Positions 44,771 to 57,141 are shown, counted from the stretch's first letter. The stretch is DNA of 64,000 nucleotides from Trochalopteron elliotii (GCA_024734555.1 JANPWX010000544.1:1-64000), one strand, 5' to 3'. Notes: generated from the sequence alone by a model not told the origin. Numbers and translations: made by a program.

Positions 44771-47700
44771 ATTGCTACTTCCAGTAACCCTGACTGTAGA
44801 AATTCTTTCCTAGAACAGATCCATTGATCCCCCTGCCCTTTGTTGCTGTCTCAGCATGGCTGGGCAGGGCTCTGCCCACACTACAGCTGATAAAGCTGAT
44901 TTCTGCCCCTTTTCTCTGACAGCATTCCCTCCACTGAGCTTGTCACCTGAGGGACCACAGCTAGAGCTGTGCAGAATATTCAGGTGCAGAAGGTCACCCC
45001 AGATACAGAACTGGATCTCTGGGTGCAGCAGTCTGAGGGTTTGCAGGTGAAATTGTTTGTATCCAGTTTGCTTGTTCCTGTTGAAAAGCAAACCTTGTTT
45101 TTCCAGCCCCAGGGCTGCTTTTCTCTGTGCTGAGACCATGCCTGACCTAACTGAACCCCCCCTGCCAGAAACACATCCTGCTCTTCACCATCTACTTCAT
45201 CCTTCCTACGTGATCAAACTTTGCTTTCTACAGGAAACAAACACCAGCCTAAATTTTTGGTCCAGCCAGTCTGTGCCAGCCCAGCTGAGGTGATGGTATC
45301 ACCCAGGAGGTGCTAGTTGTCTTAAATGATTTAAAGGATTTGTTTGCCTCTGGCTAACTCCTGGGAAATGACATCTCTCTGGCAATTCTCAGAACCTGAA
45401 ACAGGAAACCTTCCTTCCCTAAATTAAAACAATGTCTTCAAAGCTCTGTGTGCCTTGATATTGTTGCAGAGTCTTGTGGTTTCAGTGTTCAGAGCTGGAT
45501 ACACCACATTTTGTTTTGCCATGTAAAGTAATAATATTGCTTTATTTATAACACGAATTCCTACCTCTGTAGCCCCAAACTGCACTGGAGGTCTTGTCAG
45601 CATGGGGAATTACAAGCTCTGTCTAATTTCTTTTCCTCAGGGAGGAAAAAAAAATTTCTGTGTTTACACACTTAGCACTTGCCCAGAGATGTGGGGGAAA
45701 GGTTTGGGAAGCATCACTCATCTTCCAGCATCAACTTTCCCTTGACATAATCCAGTTTTCTTCCTCCATCCTTCTGAGAGAGCTTTAGAAACTGATATCT
45801 TCACTAGTCACTGTTCAAACGTCTCACTCAGATTTAATTTACTCTAATAGGCTGGTTGTTGCATGTTTAATTAAATACCAAGTAATTATTAAAAGCATTT
45901 TTGAGCTTTGATGGCTGTATATTAGATATGCCAATATGTGTGTACAGGAGGACACTGGCAGCACAGGCTGTAAGGCAGGAAGGAGAGGAAAGGGGAGCTG
46001 GGAGAGGGGAGGAGAGAGGTGGAATTCAGGCCCCAGCTCTGTGGAAGGCAGCAGGGTAGAGGGCTGGATTAGTGCAGGTCAATAGTGGAAGGTGAAGACA
46101 GCCTTGGAAAGCACCAGGGTTTTCTGTGGTGGGTCAGTATAACCTGTTTTAAATCACCAAGCAGTTCACACCAAAAAGAATCTTGTAAAAAAAGCAAGTT
46201 CTTGGATTTTCCTTTCCCAGCTCTTCAATGTCTGGTCATAATTCTTCTCTGGGGCTCCACAGAGATGGGGCATTGATGCCTGTGTCTCAGACTGTGGGCA
46301 CTGTGGGCCTTGTGCAGGCCTGGGGAGAGGTTAAGAGAGTTAACAAAAGGGGCTAACTTAAGATTTTTGCCTTAAGTAAATATGGTAAGGGAGAGAAGGG
46401 ACTTGGGAAGGCTTGGAGCAGCCATTTGGAGACATCTGATGCTCTAGCTAAACATAAATGTGAGTTTCCTATCAGTCCCCAGCCCATTTAGGATTAGATC
46501 GTGTAACAGCATCCCTTTCTGCCCCCAAAATGGTCAAATTCATGGAGTGCCTTTCCCAGACTTTATGTATGGCCTTGCTTCTCTGCCCTGAGGTGGGTGC
46601 CTGGCCAAAGTGTGCCCTTCTGTGCTGGCTTGCCATGGCAAGCTACACGAAACAAAAATGTATCCCCATTAAGTGGCCACTCTCTGGAATTTCTCAAGTT
46701 GTGGTGGGTTTTGAGAGCAGCCAACTGGTGGTGCAGAAACAGGACAATCAGGGGCAGAAAGGGCTCTGGGTTTGGCCTGGCTGCTGGCACCTGGGGGGCA
46801 GAGGGAGGGGAGCAGCCCAGCAGGAATGTTGTGCATCAGCTCACAGATTTCATGGCTCAGGGGTACAAAGTCCCTGGCGTTGTTGTTTTCAAAGCTCGCC
46901 TGAGGAAGATGTGCTGCAGGTGGTGATTTTGGGACTGCTGCTTGTAACTGAGCAAGGTTGCTGTTTTTGCCTGTGCTCACAGAGCAGGTGATGCTCATCC
47001 CTGTGCCCACCAGTTCTGGCTCTTCCCTCTTGATCTCTGCTCCCAGCAGGACTGGGGCAGTTCAGCAGGTGACACGTGGTGTTCAGACAGGGCACTGAGG
47101 TCCAGCTCAGCACTCTGAAGACCTTGTCACAGCAGATCCCTTTGGCTCAGGACCCAAAGCTATGTCCTTTAGCTGGCACCTGCAGGGCCAGCTCCACCCC
47201 AGGGCCAGGCAGGAGAGAAATAGGGCAGCAAAGCCACACTTTCCCTGCACGCCCTGAGCTGTTGAGGATATTGCAGACACCTGTCCCAGTTTCTGGCCAT
47301 GCATTCAGCAATTAAACACATGCAAATTACTACAAAAGTAGATCAGATTAGTGAGGGGAACCAGATCCATGCAAAGTACTTTCTCAGGTCCTGAAGAAAA
47401 TGAGTTCAAGAGCACACAGACCTGCAGCACAGAAGGGCACAGAGTACATCCTAGAAGTCAACCCTTCCTTGCACTGCTGGAAGAGTCTTCTTCCTGATTC
47501 CCAAGTCAGTGCTGGCATCTGACTTTTCAAAAAGCAGGAAGGTGGGAAAAGATTGTGTCTTTCCTGCCTGCTAGGCTGAAGTGTAGGGAGAAGGGCAGTA
47601 CCTGAAATATTTGTCACTTTAAGTATAACAGCTGTCAAGCAGAACTTCAGACTTGTAAGCTGGGCACTGGCACTTGCACCAAAACAGAAATTAAAAGCAG

Positions 47701-47964
47701 CATTTTGGCAGGGTGCTCTCCCCATGAAAAGTACAGTAAGTACAAAAGCTGCTGCCTCCTGCCTCAAGCAAAGGTGAGAGTCTGAACTGACTGACTCTGT
47801 GCTACCTCAGGGCTGGAAAGGGCTGCTGGCAGGTATTTACTTATGGCAGGTTAGCTGGTGCACGTTGAGGTCTGGATTGCCTTGATTTATCTGTTTGGAG
47901 ATGGACAATCCTCTCTTTGGTGAGTTGGGTGAGGAAGGGCTGTGGCCGTTGTGCTCAGTCCTAC

Positions 47965-48086
47965 CTGTATATTCCTGTGCATTCCTGTCTATTTCTGTAT
48001 ATTCCTGTCTATTTCTGTATATTTCTGTACATTCCTGTACATTCCTGTATATTTCTGTATATTTCTGTATATTCCTGTACATTTTT
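47965..48086. repeat. 10-bp minisatellite, unit CTGTATATTT/C
   Basis: Twelve units of constant 10-bp length run from 47965 to 48086. Variants are CTGTATATTC, CTGTGCATTC, CTGTCTATTT and CTGTACATTC. The array yields repetitive YISVYSC-type frames that I consider non-coding. Confidence 0.9.
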
Positions 48087-51068
48087 ACACCGTTCCAATT
48101 CCTTGCAGCAGACTGCAGGCAGATCCTGTCTTCTCCCCTTCAAAACAGTTCCTCTTATTTCTCCTATCCCCTCCTTCAAATGAAACATACTTGAGGATGA
48201 TTTTGTCCTTTAATTTCTTTCCCAAGAATGACGGGAACAGGAGCTGGTGTTTAATCATCAAAGAAGTTGAAGCCAGCAAACTGTTCATTAGTTTCTGGCA
48301 GTGGCAGCTTGGTTTTCACTAAGTCAGATGTTCCATTTTTCTCCCTCTTTCTGGAGCATCTTGGCTTTCCTAATGTTCTTTTGTGATCTTGGACAAGGAG
48401 ACCATATGTCATTTGCTTATAGAGGGAAGGACTTCTATTTGGTTGCTCCTCCAAAAGGAGGTTCTTTATCAAAGTCAGGCGGCAAAAAAGTCAAGTGGTA
48501 CAGCCAGAGCTGGAGGTGAGTTGCAAAACCTCCTTCATCCCTCATGCCCAGAGTCCTCAGCAGCACAAGAGCAGTGCACTCTCTCCCCTGCAGAAAAGTT
48601 ATTGTTCCCAGTATCTCACAAGTGCTTGGTGAAACGGCCTCCAGTAGCAGCCTGGAACAATCACCTTCCCTTTCAAAGCCCCACTGAAAGGTATCCAACT
48701 CATTTGTCATCCACAAAAATGCACCAGGCACAGGCAATATCTGTGTTGCCAGAATTGCTGTATTCTGAGCAAATATTTGACCTCTCCACTGCACATTATT
48801 CTTTCAATCTCTGGTCCTGGTGCCTGAGTCTAGTGGAGCCCCTAATGAGCCTGCACACTTCAGCCTCTGGACTGGTTCAGTGCTGAGGGTTCTCTAGGTC
48901 ACAGCACAAAGGAGAATGATCTGACCCAGCCTGCCCATGACGTGTGTCTCTTAGGAGCTGTGCTGGGGGTTTAGGGAGCAGCTGCCTGGGAGTTCTGTTC
49001 AAATATGGAAGCAGTTGGAAGATGGAGCCCTGCAGCAGCGGGCTCAGCATCCTTGAGCTATTCTTTCCTGTGAGCTCCTTTCCGTAACAACTTGAATTTA
49101 TTTTCCATATTAATGCTTAGACCTTCCAAAATACTCTCACGCTCCTGACTTCATGCTTTTGTAACATCTAATTGCACAGGCTCTGTGGAAAGTTATTTCC
49201 ATTACCTTGCCTTCAGTCTATTCTTGTGCAACAACCCATTGCTGAGCATCAGACTCTGCCAGAGCCCTGCTCTGTGCTTAACCCCTGCAACAGTTCCCCC
49301 TGCCTTGCTGCCTCCTGCCTCTATCAGAGCCCCTCAACTCCTTTGGAGAGTGTTTGTGTTATTTGAGCTCCGATGAGTAACCCTGAAGTGTCTAAAAGGA
49401 GGTGGGACGCTGTGAGCCTGAGAGCACAAGGTTGTGGTTGTTTACTGGCTTAATACAAGCACGACAGGGAGCTGGGAAAGAGAAAACCTGATTTGTACCT
49501 GTTTAAAGTGATGTGCATATAGTGAGGAACTCAGTGTGGAGCTCATGGCCACAAGATTGCAGATGGCAAAGGTTGAATATTCTGAGAAATGAGATAAGCT
49601 CTCAGAAGAGAAATGGAGTATCTTCACTTAAGAAGGTACCAGCTCTGACTGAGGAGATCCTTAAGTCCAAATAGCTGCAGAATGAGTTATCACAACAAAG
49701 ATCCTTTTTTACTTATATTCCTCCCTGCCATTCTCTTTTCTGTGACTGAAAACAGGCTGTGACTATATAGAACCTTTTAGTCTCACACAGTACACCTGTG
49801 TCTCCAAAACCAGCACAGACACACCTGTAAGAACTGCACCTGGGTCCAGGGCATGTTTGTGTCCTGCACACTGACACAGGCCTGAAGGAGAAGAGGGGCT
49901 CCTTCATTTTGTGTCCCTCCTCTCACTGCAGGGACAGAAAGGGACACGAAGCCCTGTGGTGCCTTAACTGCTCCTGTCCACCCCTTGCTGTTCTGTGATC
50001 TGTAACAAGGAAGTTCAGGTTCCCAGACTGAGCTGGCTCCCTGAAGTGCTGTGTCCTTTGGTGGTCTGGGCACATCCCTGCACACCATGGCTGGCCCACA
50101 ACCAATTCTCCTGTGTCCTCAGTGGGTTATGGTGGGTTCAGATAAAATCTGCTACCTCCAAGCTTCAGCTTCCTCCAGTCTGTCATTGCCTCAGCATCAC
50201 CCAGCCTGTGCTCCCCAGGCAGGAGTGGTTCCTCTCCTGCATCACTCCCCTCTCCTGGATTCCTCCCACTGCCTTGGTCCCCCCAGCCTCTGCTTTCCTC
50301 TGCACAAGTGTGTTTGTTCCTATGCTCAGATGTGGCATCTTACCCTGGGACACTTCTCCCAGAGGCAGCTTTGGTGTCATGTGGCAGTGGGCTCATTTCT
50401 GCTCCCAGGCTGCACAGAGCCAGCACCAGTGGGGAGGGGTCCAGGGCCAGTCCAGGTTTGCTTCCCAAAGAGCATTTCACTCCCAAAATGGGTTCTGCGA
50501 GGTGGAGGAGGAAAAGCAGCTTATAGGATAGATGTTTATAAAGGTTTTTGGAAAATGAGCCAGTGGAAATTAATTTTTGAATTCATACCTATAGTGCCAG
50601 CTTATTTCCCTTCTTGCTGTGACTCAGCTGCTGCTCCCTCAGACTTCTCTGCCCTGTCCTCTGAGAGTCTGGGGAATCCCTGTGCATGCTTGGCTGAGTT
50701 TGTTGCCTCTGGGGTTCTGAAGGAAATACCTTCCTCCATTCATGCCCCTGCCGTGTCAACATTCCAGCCTCTCACAGTGTGCACCATCTTTGGGCTTAGG
50801 GTCTCAGCTGAGCTTCAGCAGAGGCTGTCATTATCAGCATCCTCTCACCTGGAGATGGATTTTAGCACTCCTGTCCTCAGCAGCTGGTAGGACACCCCGT
50901 CATTCCAGCACGTGGGGCTCCCCCAGGTAATCTCCTCTCCCTCTTGCAGTATTTTTTGTGTCTCTCTAGGTGAACTGTGCTCACAGGGCAGTGAGTACTC
51001 ACTGAGCATCTGCCAGCTCTCACCCCTGCCTTGTGTGCCTCACGGAGCAGGAGGGAGGAGAGAGAAGA

Positions 51069-51540
51069 TGTGGGAAATGGATTTGTAGAGAATTCTCAAG
51101 GCCTTACACAAGGCTCACATAATGTGCATCTGTATGCAAACTTGGAGATAAGAAATGCTGAGTTAGAAATGCCATGGGATAGGATGGACATTGCTGAGAG
51201 AGAAATGGAACTGGAAACAAGCTTCAAAGGATGGCCTTGCAAAGAAGACTGGATATTTTAGAGAAATAGAACTATGAAAGGTGCATTGTAGTAGGACACA
51301 CGAGGAGTAATTTTAGATGTTTGGCTTTATGGCATTAACAGCATTGTGTGGTAAAAGCTGATGGGACAAGAAATGTTTATAATGTGTTGCAATTAGGAAA
51401 TAGTTGGTTTCTGATCGTGATGGCATAAATTATAATATCTGTATTGTCTCACCCTTCACGTGAGACTGAAAATGGAATAAAAGTTTTTAAAATACCTTTC
51501 AGTTGCCCCATCTCTGGGTCAGAAAAGGGCATAATTGACA
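51069..51540 (+). mobile_element. solo ERV LTR (472 bp), opposite in orientation to 37656-38129
   Basis: The element starts TGTGGGAAATGG and ends CATAATTGACA, with AATAAAA near 51476. It is homologous to the LTR at 37656-38129 along its full length, including the shared stretch after GAGAATTCTCAAGGCC. No env remnant precedes it. Flanks (AGAAGA left, GGGAGA right) do not form a clean target-site duplication. An open frame of about 60 codons inside is shared with the other LTR and is probably fortuitous. Confidence 0.85.
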
Positions 51541-54500
51541 GGGAGAAAAGCCTTTGGAAAGGCTTTGGAAAACTTGGGAGCGGGGGTGCCGGTGGGGCTG
51601 GGGCTGGCAGGAGCTGCTCAGTGGAGCACAACAAGCCAGGAATCCCCCAGCCACAGCCAGGCTCAGCAGCTCTCCAGCTTTCCAGCAGCCTCAGGTGCCA
51701 TCCCAGCCCCGGGAGGGGCTGGAGGGGAGCTGCAGTGCCCGGAGCCATCCCACACACGGCCAGGACGGGAGGGCAGCTCAGGGATGCTGCTGCAGGGAGT
51801 TAAAGGGCTGGGAGTGGTACTGGAGCCGGGAGCTGCTGGGTACCAGACTTTGGGGACAAACTGAAGGCTCTGGCCACTGCTGGGCTGGCAGGGATGGAGG
51901 AGAGGCTTGTTTGAAAACACACAAGCCCTGTTAGCAAAGAGGAATGTGGTTTTTAGGTCGGTGAGCCTCAGCAGGGCTGAAACAGCATCCGCCTGGCCAG
52001 AGCTGTTGATTCTGGCATTTCAGCCTCCCAGAGTGGGGTGCTGGGCAGGGTAGGGGTAGCCTGACATGGCCAGTGGAGCTCTGGTAGCAAAGCCCAGCTG
52101 GACAGAGTTTGCAGGTATCTTGGCAAAGCTTGCTTTTCCTTGGGATGGAAAAAGGGAGAACAAGGGGAAACGTGCAATTTCTGGTCATATCCACCCTTCA
52201 AAAGCCCCCTTTGCCTTGTCCCACCCTTTGTTTTATTAAAAATGAATTCCAGGTTCACACTGAACACTTTCCAAAGTGCAGTGCAACCTGCAGGGAGTTT
52301 CTGATGAGGAGTGGTGTCTCCTCCCTTCTTCCAGCCTCATCTCCCCTCCCCCAGCAGGCACCAGGAGGTTGCACAGGGTGGCCTGGCACATGTGTGCCCT
52401 TTCCAGTGTGGGTCCTGCCTTCTATCCCAGTGCAGATTAACTTGGCAGGGCGAGCTCCCCACAAAGCTCTCCCATCCTTGCCCCAGCTGTGATGGCCATG
52501 GCCAGACTCTGGCCCTGCCTGGGCATTTTATGGTCCTCCACAAACACTCAGTGGGATCCCATCATTTGGAAGCATTTTTGTTGCTGCTGGAGCTGCACTG
52601 GTGCAGGCTGGAGGGGGTCAAGGCTGCCAGTTTAGAGGCAAGTGGAAAATCAGATTTTCCTACTCCTCTTGTTCTCTCCTCCAGCAGCACCAGTGGAGAA
52701 CTCTGGTGTGTGTGCAGAGGGAAAACCCCTGACTTACCCCTTGCAGAGGCAGCAGGGACATCCAGCTGTGTTGCCCACCAAAGTGCCTCAGTGGTGAGGT
52801 GGCAGGAAGAGCTGGAGGGGTGTGTGGGCTCCAGGTGTGTTTGAATTCAAAGTTCTTCACTGAACCGGGTGAATTGGCCAACTTGCTGTCAGCTGGTGAT
52901 TCTGGGAAACCCAGCTCGTGTAATATCTGTGGCATCAGCAGGCTTGTGAGTGTCATGGATTAGTGGGAGGTTTGGGAAAGCCTCATATTAGCCCAGTGAC
53001 AGATAAAACCCCACAACAAAGGCATCGTCATCCAAGGCTTGGAGGAAAATCAGGCTCATCACTTCTGATTCCTGAACCTATGAACTCCTGCATGCCTTGG
53101 CTCCATCTGGCCATTCTGCTTCTGCAGAACAGTGTCACCCTTGGCCATTACTGCCTGTGCCTCTGAAGGGAAGGCTGTGATTAAATCTCAGCAGCCCTGG
53201 AGCCTGGCCAGGATGTGATGTTAGGGTGGCACATGGGTACTTCATAACTGCCTGACCAGGAAATAGGGGATGAAGAGGAAGCTCACTGCTTCCTCTCTTG
53301 GATTCTGCCCCTCTCACAGCCCTGTCAGTGCTGCCTCCAGCCCCCAACCTGGCCCTGTCCTATCCCTCTTCCCCATAGCTTGGTGCTGTGCCCATCCCAT
53401 GTTGTTCTTCCAGGGAGGGCTGACCACTGTGGGGTGGATGCCTGCCCTGCTCTTCCTTCTGCCCAGAAATCCTGCCTGCTGTTCAACAATGTGATGAGAG
53501 CAGCAGAACAAGAAGTGGAGCACAGGAATCAGCAGAGAGAGAGAGGCTGAGGGATACCTGAATGACCCACGATCATCAAGTGCTCACCTCCATGATGCTG
53601 CCCACAGAAATCTGTTGTACCAAGAAACCCAGGAAGGTTGGAGAGCAGAGCTTAGCCCTGGACTGGGATGGTTGTTCTTCCCCAGGAAGGTCTCTGCACC
53701 TGAAGAACATCATCTATCTGATGGCTGGGGTGGAGGTTTTTCTTTCTGCACCCCCCTGAGTTTGTTCCCATCAGTCCTGGGATTACAGAGGATGTCTTTA
53801 GAAAAGGGGCATTGTTCACTCAGTGAGCAGCTTGCCCTTTTTGTCTTCTGGAGATCAGTGCCACCTCTTGCCTGCTGCTGCTTGAAGGCTGGCAGGAGGC
53901 TGCAGTGACAGCAGGGTGGCCTGGTTAGGGGTGAGGTGTTGCAGGGCTCTGTCAAAGATCAGGAAAATGCAGGTCAGTGAAGGAGCTTGCCAAGATATGA
54001 GGGAATGGAAAGGATGCCTCTGTAGCCAATTGTCCCACAGGCAGGGGATGAGCCTGGAATTGGAATTCGGGTGCTCTGCTCCTCTGTGCTGTCACTGCAG
54101 TGCAGCCCCATCACCCTGGGAGGGATTCTTGGGACAGCACCTTCCTTTGCAGGGTCCTGACCAAAATGAGAATGTTTGTGCCTCAGAGAGACTGTGAGGC
54201 TTCTGAAGCAGGAGTTTACAGGCCTTTAAAAAGCAGAGCAAAACATTTCCTTGGCCAGAAAGCTGTCACTGTGTCTTTGTTCTCTTCAAGACAGCACAGA
54301 AAGTGACAGATATAGCTCTGTATCTGGCGTACAGCACAGATTTACTCCGTGACCTTTCCGATGTGCATGTGGGTCTGGATTTCTGAATCATAGTTAGATA
54401 CCCAAAAGCTGGCATTATCCGTGATGTGGGGTTATTTGAGCTTGTTTTCAGAGGTGTTAATCAAACCTGGCTTTGAATGAAGTCTGTGGGAGAAGACAGG

Positions 54501-55169
54501 CAGGCAGATGCCTCAGTGCTCAGCCCAGATGTTGGTGCATGAGCAAGCTGCTCACCAGCCCCTCGCACAGAGCTGGGATTTGCTGGGCAGAGAGGCTCAT
54601 CCTGCAAATACATGTGGTCCAGAGGATTCCTGTGGCACTGTAGGGACTGTTTGGGAAGAGACAATGTGTCTGTGATCTGTTCTAGATCATTTGCAAAAAT
54701 GCTTTTTATTTAAGGACTTGCGGAAACATTTCTGACTTCTGTAAGGTCACTGTCAACAGGACTTGTGCCCACTTCCTAATCAACATCCTGGTATCTTGAT
54801 GCTGTCTGGTTTACCCCAAAAATCTTGTCTCCCAGCCTGTTTAGGACCTGTTGTGAGAATGTTTCCTGAGAATGTTTCCTGTTGTTGCTGTGCACAAGAC
54901 TCCTTCCTACACTGCTTGTTTACCTGAGAAGAAGAAACTGTTCTATGATGTGGCACCACACTGTGCCTCTGAACAGGCTGATCCAAGGCTTTGGATGTGC
55001 TCTGGATGTGCCCAGCAATGGGTTTGGTTTCTGCAGAGCTACAGCCACCAAACAGCTCATGCTCCCTTCTACAAAATTCTTGTGTTAGCAACAGTTTTAA
55101 GTGTCAGCTTATGGGAACTGACCATGGTCAGAACACGGATTCTCAGGCTCCAGGCAGTGCCTTGAAGCC

Positions 55170-55470
55170 TGTGGGAAAGCCAAGGACAAAACTCTCCCAG
55201 TCTGGCCTGGGAAATCATAAGGAGGAACCCAAAACAATCCCTATAAACAATCTTGTAGATCTCCTCCTCCTGACACCTGGTGTTTTTCCAACTCGTTTAC
55301 TGGTAGAGATGTTTACAAAAAGGTGGTGCCCTAAAGGACCAATCCTATTCATTGTACCCAAACACTGTATAAAAAGAATCTGTCTTTCAATGAACTTTGC
55401 TCTAAGCCCTCTGAAGAAATCAGAGTTCTACGTGTCCTTACATGAGCCATCCTGAATTGTAACGATATCA
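55170..55470 (+). mobile_element. possible solo LTR with TATA and CCAAT boxes
   Basis: The block may start TGTGGGAAAGCC and end GATATCA. CCAAT at 55339-55343 is followed 25 bp later by TATAAAAAG at 55368-55376, a retroviral U3-like layout. I see no clear AATAAA, second copy or target duplication, so both limits are uncertain. Confidence 0.4.
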
Positions 55471-55540
55471 GCTTTTCTCTGTTGGACAGGAGGGGAGCAG
55501 GAGACATGTATGGCACTGTGCTGGCTGGGGATGGTTTGGG

Positions 55541-55750
55541 AATCACAGAACCATTTAGGCTGGGAAAGACCTCTAAGGTTGAGTTCCACCCGTGGCTGAC
55601 CCCTGCTTTGTCAGCCAAACCACAGCACATGTCCAGTGGTTCCTTGGACACCTCCAGGGATGGGGACTCCACCACCTCCCTAGGCACTCCATTCCAATGT
55701 TTAACAACCCTTCCCATGAAGAAATTCCTCCTGATGTCCAAATTTAGGGG
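55541..55750 (-). mobile_element. CR1 LINE 3' fragment
   Basis: AATCACAGAACCATTTAGGC, TGGGAAAGACCTCTAAGG, CACCTCCAGGGATGGGGAC, TCCACCACCTCCCTAGGC and GAAGAAATTCCTCCTGATGT follow the reverse complement of the CR1 3' region. It lies directly downstream of the possible LTR. Confidence 0.9.
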
Positions 55751-56270
55751 GAATTTTTCAGGGAAGTGCCCCTTTACCAGTGGATCATGCTCCACTGATG
55801 ACAGATTTCCTCCCCATATGTCCCTTCCTGAGAACCACCAGGAACTCCCAACTTATCTCCTCTAAGGAGGGAAGTGCTGAGAGCTTGTCACGGCTGGCCT
55901 GGCTCGACCTTGAAACCTTGGCCTCGAGGTGAGGCTCTCCCTGTGCCCTTTGGAAGGGCCTCAGCTCCTGCTGGAAACAAAACTGCCTTTTACCAACTGT
56001 GTGGTAATGAGCAGTGCCTGGACAGGAGTGGATGGAATTTATGTGACCTTTGTGTGTGGGAAGTGGGAGAACAACTCTGGAAGTCTTTGCTGGTTTAGTC
56101 ACTGCTGGGTGACACCCTTTGGTGCTCCCGTAGCCTGAATTGCTGTTGGTGGTGCAGACAAGCTCTCAGCAGGGGTGGGATGCAGTTTTGCTTGATTGGA
56201 GCCATGTAATGGTGTTTTGTCTCCTATAAAACTCGGGATTTTCACAGAACAAATCACAGCACACACCCCT

Positions 56271-56795
56271 CAAAAAAAACCCAAAAAAACCCCAAAAAAA
56301 CAACCAAACAACCAGCCAAACAGCCAAACAAACAAACAAAAAAAACACCCAAAAAAACCCAACAAAAAACCCAACAAACAAACAAAAAACCAACCGAACA
56401 AAAAAAAACCCAAAAAAACAAAAAAAAAACCCAACAAAAAACCCAACAAACAAAAAACCAACCAAACAACCAAACAGACAACCAACCAAACAAAAAAACA
56501 CCCAAAACCCCCCCAAAAAACTCCAACAAAAAAAACAACAAACAAACAAAAAACCAACCAAACAACCAACCAAACAAAAAAACACACAAAAACCCAACAA
56601 AAAACCCAACAAACAAACAAAAAACCAACCAACCAACCAAACAAAAAAACACACAAAAACCCAACAAAAAACCCAACAAACAAACAACAAACCAACCAAA
56701 CAACCAAACAGACAACCAACCAAACAAAAAAACACCCAAAAAACCCCAAAAAAACCCCAACAAAAATCCCAACAAACAAACAAACAAAAAAAAAA
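56271..56795. repeat. CA-rich array upstream of exon 4 (525 bp)
   Basis: The plus strand is almost only A and C (with rare G and T), built from AAACCCAACAAACAAAC and CCAACCAAACAA words. A higher-order repeat of about 234 bp is visible: CAAACAGACAACCAACC occurs near 56471 and 56705. The array ends 125 bases before the exon 4 acceptor. Lack of stops makes long frames on both strands (Lys/Asn/Thr/Gln-rich and Phe/Val/Gly/Trp-rich), which I reject as genes. Confidence 0.95.
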
Positions 56796-56920
56796 GTGCT
56801 GGAGGTGTGGACCCAAACAAATTTGGGTGCCAAGGAATTTGAAAAGGTGCTGGCAGTGGCAGGGGTGAAGGGCTGGAGCTGCAGTGGCCCCAGGCTGACG
56901 TGTGCCCGTTTCTCTCCCAG

Positions 56921-57141
56921 GATTACACCATCACCATGTACTTCCAGCAGAGCTGGCGGGACAAACGCCTGGCCTACAACGACCTTCCTCTGAACCTGAC
57001 CCTGGACAACAGGGTGGCTGACCAGCTGTGGCTGCCTGACACCTACTTCCTGAACGACAAGAAGTCCTTCCTGCACGGGGTGACGGTGAAGAACCGCATG
57101 ATCCGCCTCCATCCCGACGGGACCGTCCTGTACGGCCTGAG
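56921..57141 (+). CDS. GABRB4: GABRB4 exon 4: ligand-binding domain loops D and A
   Basis: This 221-base exon, the canonical exon 4 length in GABA-A receptor genes, encodes residues 80-152 and two bases of Arg153. It contains the loop D text YFQQSW (Tyr86 and Gln88, mature 62 and 64) and the sequon Asn104-Leu-Thr (mature Asn80). It also has the invariant DNRVADQLW, the loop A motif [10 protein letters not shown] with Tyr121 (mature 97, lining the GABA pocket in beta subunits), and the beta-strand text ending in [12 protein letters not shown]. Leu117 and Leu130 stand where I recall Val in beta-1 to beta-3, again favouring beta-4. The acceptor is TTCTCTCCCAG|GATTAC and the donor GAG|GTGAGT. The Cys-loop and channel helices follow in exons outside the window. 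Confidence 0.97.

Larger units (their letters stand above)
31662..56920 (+). other. GABRB4: GABRB4 intron 3 (25.3 kb)
   Basis: This GT-AG intron begins with an A/C-rich tract (31670-31879). It contains CR1 elements (33190-33670; an interrupted copy at 37628-38378; a nested pair at 39462-39970; 55541-55750), ERV LTRs (36202-36634, 37656-38129, 51069-51540, possibly 55170-55470), a 21-bp minisatellite (35540-36129), a large gap with an ATCC array (44288-44770) and a 10-bp array (47965-48086). It ends with a CA-rich array (56271-56795). The intervals 31880-33180, 33680-35530, 36640-37620, 39980-44280, 44780-47960, 48090-51060 and 51545-55160 look like ordinary unique intron. Confidence 0.85.

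Noticed and set aside
44022..44827. Long open frames across the N gap
   Set aside because: They are made of unknown residues. The gap suppresses stops artificially.
51031..51261. Open frame in the solo LTR that resembles the one at 37907-38242
   Set aside because: The similarity is explained by the shared LTR sequence. The env-like part exists only at 38130-38240.
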